Of a stretch of DNA of 56,918 nt, positions 9,701-16,564 are shown piece by piece (positions within the stretch are counted from its first letter, which is position 1; the number at the start of each line of letters is the position of its first letter). Source of the DNA: Pirellulales bacterium (lineage in GTDB: Bacteria; Planctomycetota; Planctomycetia; Pirellulales; Thermoguttaceae); contig JAFGPV010000165.1 in NCBI GenBank assembly GCA_016936015.1, forward strand, positions 1 through 56,918, written 5' to 3'. The position numbers and the translations under genes are program-made. Under the pieces are notes generated by a model, which was not told the origin of the DNA, did no database searches, and was given only the letters and a program-made list of their open reading frames with translations.

Positions 9701-10096
9701 GCCGTCGCCGCTCTTGGTCAATCCCCCGGCCAGCGGTCCGGAGAGTTTGCCCGCGCCGTTGGTGTAAAAGATGTAATCGTAATAGAGGCCGTTGTTGACC
9801 GTTACCGAGTTGGGGGCCAGGGTCGTCGTCAGGTCGATGCTCGGGTAGGCGCCCAAGCCATCGAATGTGACGTTGTCCCCGTCGTTGTAATAAAAGGAGT
9901 CGCCGGTCCAGTTGGCCGAGGTGTTGATATCCCAAGCATTGTAGGTCCAGTCACCCACCCAGGTCAGATTGGCGGCCTGGACGTTTTCAGCGAAAAAGCT
10001 TCCCGGCAGGCCGATCGGCAGGGTGAAGAGGAGTGCCACAAGGATGAAACGACCGCCGCCGCACCGCGTTTTTCTCCGGAATAATACAAAATTCAT
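3737..10096 (-). CDS. Giant PATR-repeat surface protein with PEP-CTERM signal
   Basis: The 2119-residue secreted protein has a signal peptide (basic MNFVLFRRKTRCGGG, then a hydrophobic core ending near VQAA). About ten autotransporter-associated beta-strand repeats follow, of the form LTKSGxGTLTI...GVVTVNGGxL. Three larger units each open with an LTW...W...NW...FYxxDxVTFD block, near residues 45, 813 and 1653. The C-terminus has Gly7-Ala6, then VPEPGAWTLLLIGLIGIAGW and an RSLRSRR tail, a full PEP-CTERM sorting signal. A right-handed beta-helix is expected, anchored or released by an exosortase that is not encoded in this window. I chose the ATG at 10096 because GGAGG lies 6 nt upstream; the frame opens earlier at 10153 without such support. 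It heads the DUF1559 and lipoprotein genes. Confidence 0.92.
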   Translation of the reverse strand: MNFVLFRRKTRCGGGRFILVALLFTLPIGLPGSFFAENVQAANLTWVGDWTYNAWDINTSANWTGDSFYYNDGDNVTFDGLGAYPSIDLTTTLAPNSVTVNNGLYYDYIFYTNGAGKLSGPLAGGLTKSGDGTLTINTANDFDGVVNVNGGMLVVGNAAALGSTVGGTVVNGGALELNGFDLNEQLTVQGAGIDIDYDTIPDGALVNNVTNDDAWLYNLVLSGDTTFGGQYGIYIQNGVNFNHHDITVNHTGGISSYNYVNIQNVASHDLNNAAIAKGCLNFENSPMGDASGTITLSGADSILRFSNSTGSEVTRTKNIFSEGGVIHIRSGDHVIQGTLTFNSGETEMYVRLAANNLSFSDAVGGSGAMKKTGSGALIFLGNNTHNGTTTITTGNLQFGRTGQNTGAPGSGDFVLDGGNLRFYTDQAFSLSGTVSGATGTISYGLDDSVLLDGLAVTVTGDNTYEGATDIYKGTVILASATGLGSTAAGTRIYGGEAHNGRLNLTNNISIAEPITLYARENSVQNTPHIVNASGNNTLNTALTIHTGGTHVTLQSEADLLTVAGDITGTLGEKYLNLQGDGAGKVTGSILAYDTGNTLHVYKNGAGAWTLESAGNTYNGNTVITGGTLALGASAAISSSPIIDVQVDSFFDVTLQTSGLTLAGTQTLMGAGTVQGTILTSGGSSIVPGDSVGQLTVNGNLTLAGGDTLQYELSVNPAGGNDRIDINKLSGVGGNLTCNAGVTTVNVDMIEGSLGTGTYTLIDYEGALSGNAGNFTLTGVGSGNTRQTFSIKTANDLGGTPNQVNLIVSGAPLSLTWKGNGSVSDWDVVGTANWNNNTEKFYEADSVTFDDTGVAATVNITEDVTPNAMTVDNSAMDYTFAGVGGILGSTGLTKNGTHKLTIANSGGNAFSGVIAVNGGTLAYAHGADTAVANDFSGSGNLRQEGAGVLTLSGDNGGFSGTVTVAPGSTLRAGADGALGNASAVATVEDGATLDVNGKNLGDAQIVVQGSGTDGNGVIVSAAATQQSALKYLTFTGNATLGGTYTDATDTGRWDVRDGTVSATTPGTFTLTKKGTNTIAFADCTVTDKLGDIDIQAGTLSFDYASTMGDLTKTITIASGGTLAFYQPENDVTKPIVSNGGTIRSISGADNVLAGPVSLDGAADTTFSVSSGTLTVTSSLGNGGGSTAGIVKSGSGTLVLNAANTYAGNTSVAGGTLALDSSSGYAVPQNIVYTNSGTVRLEQGEEDGGQAQMPAAGTITFTDTAGSQYLNLNGHTLTLEGIDILNPTMASDDRVAIQNAGAAASVGLLVIDNSLNHVFRGEIRDNGGKLAVTKSGVGTLTILGANSGNYTGVLTVEEGTLSVDDGMGNMGMLPASGPVAVTGSTAILDIGWSSQTAGGFQITSGVLDGIGSLASATDCDVQGGTVNAVLTGAAGLVKTGAGTTATLTNVNTFTGATQVREGTLLLSGLGSVDSSSDIDVSGGAVLDVSGVTFNVGSYTTQTLRGGGMVAGTVHVKYIGTVAPGTYAAGQTLTVGNDLDLSSGGGSPGYSAKLECDLSPSAASGNDQVAVTGALYQPGLGTTADVVFHGLGAALDTGSNYTLVSYNSFDGTDVSRFNLIHDTRYTASSLVFVPDDPLHPELSGKIQLQVAGSPPLSLTWHGEFTQTWDTKFNTPWNADTEMFYEMDAVTFDNNGYSTTSDISVIPSGTVYPSSITVANDADHNYIFSGALGKISGPTGITKSGAGTLTIDNSGNDFTGVVTVNEGVLKIGSNSVTPFGAAGPDSDTVVNGGTPGSPGGTLELGGMDAGTEQITVQGVGVGGNGAVVNNTDATARIRNLVLSGDATLGGSQRLDIYGATCGNHTLTVNHSGNGAPGTWDGVRFISTTRLETDLMDAHIVQGTLAFHNASLGDPDGTITVDNGTTLQLYDSNAADTYLNDVTKNLAFTGGRLYDYRGQFTIHGAVTLDDLATEVYVQTTSNSTRVIFMDAITGDGGITKTGAGPLVLSGANTYEGDTTITAGVLELTDTSQIDVASLITNDAAFLVSGGTHTLGVIEGTGSMTVLDSAGVTAASITQGTLTIGGGGGGGAAAAAAPVPEPGAWTLLLIGLIGIAGWRSLRSRR

Positions 10097-10154
10097 AACA
10101 AACCTCCGAGTTAAAACAATAAAGGACGTTTTACTGAGGATCATCGCCGACACA

Positions 10155-10172
10155 CGTTCCCCCGTGGGAACG
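10155..10172. repeat. Hairpin between metallophosphoesterase and giant PATR genes
   Basis: CGTTCCC (10155-10161) and GGGAACG (10166-10172) form a perfect 7-bp stem with the loop CCGT. It lies between the stop of the upstream gene (10231, minus strand) and the giant gene's start (10096). No T-run follows on either strand, so an intercistronic mRNA hairpin is the best reading. Confidence 0.4.
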
Positions 10173-10230
10173 GCGTTTCCCTGCTCTTCTCAGATCCGTC
10201 AAGCTGTGAAAGATATCTGAAAGCTCATCT

Positions 10231-11304
10231 TCACCGGCGGCGGCGCGCGTAGGCCGCCAGGGCCAATCCGGCCAGGACCAACAAGATCCAGGCGGAGGGT
10301 TCGGGCACTTGCGTCATGGTGAGCACGAAATCCTGATCGGGCGTTGTCCACGACGAATCGAGATAGGGGGAATAAGTGCGCACGTGGACCGTCTGGCCGT
10401 CGGGCAAAAACTCCAACAGCCGCATATATCCGTTGCCGCCGCTGGTTAAGAACTGGTAGTTTGCCAGGATTTGGTGAACGACGTTCCCCTGCTCGGCCGT
10501 GCTGGCAAGGTAGCCGGTCCCGTCGTTAAGCACGTGACCACAGAAGACGAACTGCAGGTTCGGATTGTCCTTCAGTTGGTCCCACATTTCCTGCCCGTCG
10601 TTGACACCGCCGGGAAGACCGGCAATGCCGTACTTGTACGGGGTCGATTGCTGCGACAAGCCGTAGGTGGCGTAATCGTATCGTGTATTGTCGGAATACA
10701 AGTAGGCGTGGGTGAGGATCATCGCCTGCCGGTCGGGGTACTGCTTCAGCACGCTGTCCGCCCAGGCAACGATCTGGTCGCGGGGACCGAATTCCAGGGA
10801 CAGCACCAGCCAGTCGGTCCCGCCCGCGCTGAACATGGAATAACTGTTGTGGGGCGAGGTCGGCTCACCCGGATATACGCCGCCGAACGTCTCCGTCCGG
10901 GCAGCCAACCGCGAAACGGGAAAGTAATTCGACATCAAGGAGGTGCGATTGTCGGAGTTGGATCCGAGATCGTGGTTGCCCGGGCAAAGCGAGTAGGAAA
11001 TGCCGGCGTTGTCCAGATACTGCATCGCCGACGAAGCCCTTGCCCACTCGGTGGTGTTGTTGTTGTCGGTGATGTCGCCTTCGTGCAACACGTAGGCGAG
11101 ATTCAGCGCGGTCTTGTTATTGACGAGGAATTGCGTCTGGGCGTTATAGATCGCCGGGTATGATTCCGAGTAGATCTGCGTGTCCGGAAGGATGGCCAGC
11201 GTCCACGAACCGGACTGGATCGACGGCGGCGCCGCCAGGACGCTCGATGCTATCCCCCAGGCAACCCATAGACATGCGACTGAAACTATATTGGATCTAT
11301 TCAT
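10231..11304 (-). CDS. Secreted PEP-CTERM metallophosphoesterase
   Basis: This calcineurin-like phosphoesterase (about 357 residues) is exported by a signal peptide ending near SSVLA. Metal-site motifs appear in order: LPDTQ (Asp41, Gln43), HEGDITDN (Asp77), PGNHD (Asn110-Asp112), LTHAY and FCGHVLNDG. The last has Leu where many relatives carry the second His of GHxH, so one metal ligand may differ. A PEP-CTERM signal (VPEPSAWILLVLAGLALAAY, then RRRR) ends the protein. Expected action is hydrolysis of phosphoesters at the cell surface; the substrate is unknown. The start is uncertain: ATG codons at 11304 and 11322 both give a signal peptide and neither has a strong ribosome binding site; the frame opens at 11418. 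It lies 134 bp upstream of the giant gene. Confidence 0.88.
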   Translation of the reverse strand: MNRSNIVSVACLWVAWGIASSVLAAPPSIQSGSWTLAILPDTQIYSESYPAIYNAQTQFLVNNKTALNLAYVLHEGDITDNNNTTEWARASSAMQYLDNAGISYSLCPGNHDLGSNSDNRTSLMSNYFPVSRLAARTETFGGVYPGEPTSPHNSYSMFSAGGTDWLVLSLEFGPRDQIVAWADSVLKQYPDRQAMILTHAYLYSDNTRYDYATYGLSQQSTPYKYGIAGLPGGVNDGQEMWDQLKDNPNLQFVFCGHVLNDGTGYLASTAEQGNVVHQILANYQFLTSGGNGYMRLLEFLPDGQTVHVRTYSPYLDSSWTTPDQDFVLTMTQVPEPSAWILLVLAGLALAAYARRRR

Positions 11305-11483
11305 AAAGGTACTCTTATTCATAATTTGCAGACCAACGGTCGTGGTTTCCTGGTCGCCGCCGGGCACATACTCTGCGCAACCCGCTGAGAGCAACTGCCA
11401 ACAAATCACCGACGACAAAACAGACCGTCAAACGCGACCAATGGCCGGTCGTTGTGGATCATCTCGTTTATATGAGTCCCAGG

Positions 11484-12488
11484 TTATGATCTTCGGACTC
11501 GACGACAGATAAGCAACGCAGCCAGTCCCGCAAGCAACGCCGCGAAACTCGACGGTTCGGGGACGTTCAGGAATTCCGAAGGGCTCAGCGTCTCATTGGA
11601 GATCCGAACGGCATCTAAATAGCCTAAAAACGCTTTGTTGGCAGCCGCGTCGTACACGGCAACATCTTTCGTTGCGCTCGGTGCGGCCAGATTGGCCAGA
11701 TCGAGGGCATTTCCCACCTCGACGCCGTCGAGGTAGAAGCGGATGTCGTGCAGGCCCGCATCCTCATCAACGCTCACGGCGAAGTGGTGCCATTCATTCT
11801 CGGCCACTTTTCCCGCCGCCACCGCGCTGAGAACCTGGACCGTGGTCGATGAATTATCATCGTAATAGTCGATGCCGAGGACGGCCGACTCCAGATCGGA
11901 GTTGTAACCCAAGCCGACGGACATGCGTACATACTTGTAGTTGTCACCTCGCTTCTGGGCTGCGAACCTCCGCTCCACGCTGCCGGGGGAGAGGCTGCTG
12001 AGGTCTTCCTGCAGGTTGAAGAAGCCTTCCATGGTGATCTCCGAGGTTGCGTCGCCCACGTCGTGAAAATCGGAGTAGTAGCCGGTGGAAACACGTTGGT
12101 TGATGTGCGGATTGGAAAACACGAAATTGCCGGTGACCCCTTGGGGATCAATGGCGGTGGGCACCGCGGGCACGCCGCCCACGCCTAGTTGTTCGTACGT
12201 CGGCCCGTCGTATCTGACGTTGCCGTCATTTTCGCCGGAGGAGGCGCCGGGACCGGGATTGACGCTGTTGTCGATGATCCATTTGTTTCCCGTCGGCGCG
12301 TCGTCATAGTCCAAAGGTTTTTGGCCGTCGGTGACCGCGACTTCATCATCCGTCTCGAACTGGTAATACACGATGGTGTCCGCCAGGGTGGGGACGATCT
12401 GCCAACTCAGAACCATCGTAACTGCCAGACCGGCAATCACCAGCGCTTTTGAATACTTCTTTTTTTTCTTTTGAAACCGGAAACTCAT
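11484..12488 (-). CDS. LamG-like (concanavalin-fold) PEP-CTERM protein
   Basis: The 334-residue secreted protein has a start rich in Lys (FQKKKKKYSKA), a signal peptide ending near TLADT, and a LamG/laminin-G-like jelly roll. The last is recognised by VYYQFE near the N-terminus, ITMEGFFNLQED, and NEWHHFAVSVDED followed by IRFYLDGVEVG. The end is a PEP-CTERM signal, VPEPSSFAALLAGLAALLIC plus RRVRRS. Such domains bind carbohydrate or protein ligands; the ligand here is unknown. The ATG at 12488 is supported by GGAGG seven bases before it; the longer frame to 12581 is not needed. It lies in the same orientation as the PEP-CTERM phosphoesterase gene downstream and the XylR-type regulator upstream. 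Confidence 0.85.
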   Translation of the reverse strand: MSFRFQKKKKKYSKALVIAGLAVTMVLSWQIVPTLADTIVYYQFETDDEVAVTDGQKPLDYDDAPTGNKWIIDNSVNPGPGASSGENDGNVRYDGPTYEQLGVGGVPAVPTAIDPQGVTGNFVFSNPHINQRVSTGYYSDFHDVGDATSEITMEGFFNLQEDLSSLSPGSVERRFAAQKRGDNYKYVRMSVGLGYNSDLESAVLGIDYYDDNSSTTVQVLSAVAAGKVAENEWHHFAVSVDEDAGLHDIRFYLDGVEVGNALDLANLAAPSATKDVAVYDAAANKAFLGYLDAVRISNETLSPSEFLNVPEPSSFAALLAGLAALLICRRVRRS

Positions 12489-12901
12489 CAGACACCTCCA
12501 CAAGGAAAAGGAAAAAAGGGAAAACACGAAGCAACAATCACCTTCTCTTGATCCTGCGACCTGAGCGGCGATCCGGGGCAAACGGCCGATGGATATCGTC
12601 GCGTCGCGTTGTTTCGCTGCCTCCTCTTCCGGGAGTTGAATAAGTAACCCGTCTGACGTTCGTAGCGCCGTGGCGCACTACCGCGCCGTGAGCTACTTTT
12701 TAGTTTCAATCAGCGTGCAGATTCTGTCTATAGAACTTTTGGGTTTCACAATTACGGTTTTTATCAGGCCGCGACAGAGTCGTCATCGCGGCGCTTCGAG
12801 GATGATGTTATGCGAGCGTGGTCATTCCCGGATCGGCGGCGCCGCGGGAGGATTCTTGAAGAAAAGGCTTCGGGAAGATGCCACGCGCCGCCAGGTCAAA
12901 C
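12489..12901. other. Intergenic region upstream of the LamG-like gene
   Basis: These 413 bp separate the regulator gene's stop (12902) from the LamG-like gene's start (12488). I find no convincing coding frame; short frames on both strands lack family features. An imperfect hairpin, with arms GTAGCGCC and GGCGCACTAC, lies near 12660-12679. The region should hold the promoter of the LamG-like gene, but I cannot place -35 and -10 boxes with confidence. Confidence 0.5.
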
Positions 12902-14155
12902 TCAGGTATTGATCTGGAAACGCCTTTCCTGCCTCTGGCCGTGTTGCGCGCGATACTGGCCCGGCGTCCATCCCGTACCCTTTTTAAACACCTCGCAGAG
13001 ATACTCGACGTGCTTGAACCCGCTCCGCCGAGCGATCTCCGCCAGGGACAGCTCGGTTTGAGCCAGAAGTTCCTTGGCGCGTTTGATCCGCACGTCCAGA
13101 ATCATGTCGTGGATCGTGCATTCAAAAGTTTTTCGGAACCGATCCTGGAGAACGCTACGGGAAACGAGAACGTGACGAAGAATGTCGGAGATTTTGATGC
13201 CTTCGCAGGCGTATTGGTGGATGAATTGCATGGATTTACTGACCACGGGATCGGCGACGGCCATCACATCGCTCGATTGGCGGGTGACAATGTCCAAGGG
13301 GGGGAGCAAGCGTTCCTTGCGGCCCACTTTCTCGCCGCGCATCAGCCGGTCCAGCAGAGACGCCGCCTCATAGCCCATTTGGTAGGCGTTCAACACAACG
13401 CTCGACAAGGGCGGACTGGCCAGTTCGCAGGCCACGTTGTCGTTGCCCACCCCGATGACGGCCACCTCTTGGGGAACCGCAATTCGGGCGATCGCACAGG
13501 CTTCGATCAGTTGCAGCCCCCGAAAATCATCGCTGGCCATGATCCCCACAGGTTGCGGCAAGTTGGACGCCCAACGAACGACGCCTTCCATTTCCAGTTC
13601 CCAGGTCCGGTCCAGGAAACGGCGCGGCGCCTGGGATCCGCATGAATAGACGTGACAATGTCCTCCGGCTTCATGCACCGTGTCGCGGAACGCATCCCGT
13701 CGGTCGTCGGACCAATGCAACCCATTGTGACCAATAAAGCCGAATTCGTGAAAGCCTCGCTGAAGCAGATGTTCGGCCACCATCCGGCCCACTAGGGCGT
13801 GATCGATGGAAACCAGCGGAGCGCCCAATCCGCGAAGTTGCTGATTCAAATCCACAATGGGAATATCCGTGTCAGCCACGAATTTCACAAAATCGGGAGT
13901 GGCCACCCGGGAGATGATCCCGTCGCCGGACCACTTTTTCAGCCATTTCGGCACGCCGTCACAAACGGTCAACTCCACAAAGAAGACCGACCAAGGCTCG
14001 TTTTCCCGAAGGTATCGGGTGATCCCCCGGAAAATCTCCCGGCCAAAAGAGTGTGACGTCTCGATGATCAACGCCACCCGCGCCATGCGGTGGTCGTACG
14101 GAAAACTCCCCTTCGGGGGCCGTCGGATTTTCGCGCGTGATTTGGACACGTTCAA
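12902..14155 (-). CDS. XylR-type transcriptional regulator (PBP-like sensor plus AraC HTH)
   Basis: The product has up to 417 residues. The N-terminal part (MARVALIIETSHSFGREIFR) and later PVGIMASDDFRGLQLIEACA form a LacI/GalR-like sugar-binding domain. The C-terminal 100 residues hold two AraC-type helix-turn-helices, ending in SLAEIARRSGFKHVEYLCEV FKKGTGWTPGQYR. This is the XylR architecture that is abundant in Planctomycetota, where it senses a sugar and usually activates nearby catabolic genes. The 14155 start is a TTG; the ATG at 14086, directly before MARVALIIET, is an equally plausible start, and neither has a good ribosome binding site. Neighbours are an alcohol dehydrogenase gene upstream and the PEP-CTERM genes downstream. 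The target is unknown. Confidence 0.9.
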   Translation of the reverse strand: MNVSKSRAKIRRPPKGSFPYDHRMARVALIIETSHSFGREIFRGITRYLRENEPWSVFFVELTVCDGVPKWLKKWSGDGIISRVATPDFVKFVADTDIPIVDLNQQLRGLGAPLVSIDHALVGRMVAEHLLQRGFHEFGFIGHNGLHWSDDRRDAFRDTVHEAGGHCHVYSCGSQAPRRFLDRTWELEMEGVVRWASNLPQPVGIMASDDFRGLQLIEACAIARIAVPQEVAVIGVGNDNVACELASPPLSSVVLNAYQMGYEAASLLDRLMRGEKVGRKERLLPPLDIVTRQSSDVMAVADPVVSKSMQFIHQYACEGIKISDILRHVLVSRSVLQDRFRKTFECTIHDMILDVRIKRAKELLAQTELSLAEIARRSGFKHVEYLCEVFKKGTGWTPGQYRAQHGQRQERRFQINT

Positions 14156-14312
14156 GAACCGTCTTTGTATGCTTCGCCAAATATCGGAGAAAAGTCAAAA
14201 GGAGACGCCGTGTCCTCCTCTTCGATTATACCCGGAATCCGAGGTCCCATGAGCGACGTTTATTAAGAATTTGGGTGCGGGCATTAAGGAAATGAATTGT
14301 CCCCATGCGCCT

Positions 14313-14330
14313 ATTATATAAGCACTTATA
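14313..14330 (-). promoter_or_regulatory. Possible -10 box overlapped by a palindrome upstream of the regulator gene
   Basis: On the minus strand TATAAT (14318-14313) is a perfect -10 hexamer. It overlaps the palindrome tataagcacttata (14317-14330), an inverted repeat of TATAAG around two bases. A recognisable -35 box is missing, which would fit a promoter that needs an activator. Its position 160 bp before the XylR-type gene suggests autoregulation, but this is inference. Confidence 0.3.
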
Positions 14331-14438
14331 ACGACTCTTCGACGCTCATCGTCTTTTAGACGGTCTTTAACTAAGGAAATGATCAACCGGATCGCCCGAG
14401 GCCAAGGAACCACCGGTCATCCCCGGCGGATCGAGAGA

Positions 14439-15455
14439 TCAAAGGTCGATAAAGACTTTCATACACTGCCCGGCTTGCTGGATGATGTATTGATAGGCGG
14501 AAAGGTAGTCTTCCAACGGAAAGTGTTTCGACTCCAGCGGAGCGGTGAGAATTTTCCCCTGGCCGATCAGCGCCGCAGCCTGTTGGTAGTCCGCATGTTT
14601 GTACATCAGCGATCCGATGAGACTCAGTTCGCGGTCTTGAACAAGCGACAAGTCCACGCGAGGTTTTTCCGGATAGATGCCGACCTGGATAATCCGTCCG
14701 CCCTTGGCAATGTTCGCCACGGCTTCCGTGATCGTCCCTTCGACGCCGACGCACTCGAAGGCCACGTCGAAGCCGTCCTCTCCGAAGACCCGGCGGGCCG
14801 CGTCCGCAAGCGTTTCCTGCTTCGCGTGAGAGACGTTCTCCAGGCTGCATTTTCGGGCAATCTGGAGCCGGTAGTCGCTCACGTCAGTGACCAGCACCCG
14901 GGCGCCGGCGGCTCTGGCGGCTTGCGCCACGAGATTGCCGATGGGACCGGCCCCCAGAACCACGGCGTTCTTCTCGGCCAGGTTCCCGGCCTTCTCGACG
15001 GCCCGGACGGCGACGGCCGTAGGCTCGACGATCGCCCCTTGCTCGAAAGTGAACGACTCGGGCAGAGGAACGACCCGCTCCGCCCGGGTGACGAAGAGGT
15101 CCTGCGCGCAGCCGGGGGCCTGAAATCCCTGGACCTTCAGCGAATCGCAGATGTTGTAATCGCCGCGGCGGCAGGGGCGGCATCGCCCGCAAACCACCTG
15201 CGGCCGGGCGGTGGCCTTTGTGCCCGGTGAGAAGTGTTCGACGCCTTCCCCCAGTGCCTCGATCACACCCGAGAATTCGTGGCCCTGGACGACCGGGTAC
15301 TTGGTGAACGGCTGCACGCCGTGATAGACGTGCATGTCCGAGCCGCAAATGCCGATCCGCCGGATACGGAGCAGAACCTCGTCGGGACCGGGGACCGGCG
15401 TCGGAACATCGCGGACTTGAATCACCCCCGGTTCAGTCATCACGGCCTGTCGCAT
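14439..15455 (-). CDS. Zinc-dependent alcohol/polyol dehydrogenase (MDR family)
   Basis: This 338-residue medium-chain dehydrogenase oxidises a secondary alcohol, likely a polyol or sugar acid, with NAD(P). Catalytic zinc ligands are visible as GICGSD (Cys37) and GHEFSG (His59, Glu60). The structural zinc loop is CGRCRPCRRGDYNIC (Cys89, 92, 95, 103). The Rossmann motif VVLGAGPIGNL follows, with VTDVSDYR behind the second strand. It resembles sorbitol, threonine and galactitol dehydrogenase relatives; sequence alone does not decide the substrate. AGGGAG lies 8 nt before the ATG. The gene is divergent from an SDR gene across a 258-bp region, so the two dehydrogenases may share control. The XylR-type gene follows on the same strand. 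Confidence 0.9.
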   Translation of the reverse strand: MRQAVMTEPGVIQVRDVPTPVPGPDEVLLRIRRIGICGSDMHVYHGVQPFTKYPVVQGHEFSGVIEALGEGVEHFSPGTKATARPQVVCGRCRPCRRGDYNICDSLKVQGFQAPGCAQDLFVTRAERVVPLPESFTFEQGAIVEPTAVAVRAVEKAGNLAEKNAVVLGAGPIGNLVAQAARAAGARVLVTDVSDYRLQIARKCSLENVSHAKQETLADAARRVFGEDGFDVAFECVGVEGTITEAVANIAKGGRIIQVGIYPEKPRVDLSLVQDRELSLIGSLMYKHADYQQAAALIGQGKILTAPLESKHFPLEDYLSAYQYIIQQAGQCMKVFIDL

Positions 15456-15631
15456 GTCGATTTCTCCCTCTTGCCGTTAGCGGGACCACCGCCCGGCGCC
15501 CGCGTCGGAGCGAAGTCATCTTCTCACGAATCCCAGTTGTAGCTTACTGAAAATGCGATCCATTGACCATGAGATTTTGCAGATTGCGATTACGGATTCC
15601 GGTTTTGTCATTAAGGATTGCAATGACGGGC

Positions 15632-15660
15632 GGGACACTCCGTCGCGCCGGTGTTATAAT
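15632..15660 (+). promoter_or_regulatory. Extended -10 promoter for the SDR operon
   Basis: TGTTATAAT ends at 15660 and contains a perfect -10 hexamer (15655-15660) with an extended TG. GGGACA (15632-15637) sits 17 bp upstream as a -35 with four of six matches. The transcript would start near 15667, about 47 nt before the SDR start codon. Confidence 0.55.
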
Positions 15661-15713
15661 CAATCACACTTTCCACAAGAAAACTCGGGGGCGTTCCCTT
15701 CGGGAGAAAAAGC

Positions 15714-16508
15714 ATGGAACTGGAATTGGCCGATAAAGTTGCCGTAATTACGGGAGGAAGCATCGGGATTGGGCTGGCCGTAGCCCGCGGATTGGCCCGG
15801 GAAGGGGTTCACGTGGCGGTGTGCGCCCGGAATGGAGAGCGGGCCGTCGCCGAGGCGGAGCGGATCGCCGCCGATTTCGGAGTTCAGGCCTACGGGATTG
15901 CCGCCGACGTCTCCCGGCCCCAAGACGTCGAATGTCTCGTGAGTGAAGTGAAGAAGCGTTGCGGAGGAGTCGATATCCTCATCAACAACGCCGGCACGGG
16001 CAGCAAAGAGACGATCATGGACGCTCCGGACGAGAAGTGGCAGTACTACTGGGACCTGCACCTGATGGCCGCCGTTCGTTTGTCGCGGGGATTGGTTCCC
16101 CTGATGAAGGCCCGCGGCGGAGGCGTGATCCTCAACAACGCCTCGATCTGCGCCAAGCAGCCGTTGGGCTACGAGCCGATCTACAACGTCAGCAAGGCCG
16201 CGCTGATGATGTTTTCCAAGTGTCTCGCCGACGAGTTGATCTCGGACAACATCCGGGTCAATTGCATCAATCCCGGTCTGGTTCTCACGCCCGACTGGGG
16301 GAACACGGCTCGGAAGTTGACCGCGGGCAAAGAGATCGGTTGGGAGCAATACCTGGAGCAAATCGCCAAGGACAACGCGCCCATCGGCCGCTTCGCCTCG
16401 CCCGAGGAAATGGCCGATTTCTTCGTCTTTCTCTGTTCGCCCCGGGCGTCTTATTGCGTCGGGGCGACCTACTACGTCGACGGCGGATGGCTCAAGGTTG
16501 TGGCTTGA
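15714..16508 (+). CDS. Short-chain dehydrogenase/reductase
   Basis: This 264-residue classical SDR has the NAD(P)-binding loop TGGSIGIG near the N-terminus, NNAG (ILINNAGTG), the catalytic Ser near residue 144 (NASICAK) and the Tyr157-x3-Lys161 pair (YNVSK). The C-terminal YYVDGGW is typical of the glucose/3-oxoacyl reductase-like group, so a sugar, polyol or oxoacid substrate is likely. It begins 54 bp after a good extended -10 box and is followed after 56 bp by an FAD oxidoreductase gene on the same strand, which suggests a two-gene oxidative operon. It lies divergent from the zinc alcohol dehydrogenase gene. The substrate is unknown. Confidence 0.9.
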   Translation: MELELADKVAVITGGSIGIGLAVARGLAREGVHVAVCARNGERAVAEAERIAADFGVQAYGIAADVSRPQDVECLVSEVKKRCGGVDILINNAGTGSKETIMDAPDEKWQYYWDLHLMAAVRLSRGLVPLMKARGGGVILNNASICAKQPLGYEPIYNVSKAALMMFSKCLADELISDNIRVNCINPGLVLTPDWGNTARKLTAGKEIGWEQYLEQIAKDNAPIGRFASPEEMADFFVFLCSPRASYCVGATYYVDGGWLKVVA

Positions 16509-16564
16509 GCCCGGCGGGCTTCTGGGGAATAATATCCCAAAACGGTCCTTCGGAGAGCCGAACC

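Noticed and set aside
5339-10084. Long plus-strand frames opposite the first giant gene
   Set aside because: They are shadows caused by GC-rich repeated codons. None has a signal, domain or ribosome binding site.
3737-10096. Giant repeat protein as a classical type V autotransporter
   Set aside because: PATR units occur in autotransporters, but there is no C-terminal beta-barrel. The end is a PEP-CTERM signal.
15959-16564. In-frame extension of the large FAD oxidoreductase over the SDR gene
   Set aside because: The SDR has a complete motif set in another frame. The extension has no family features and is rich in Arg. The ATG at 16565 has a ribosome binding site.
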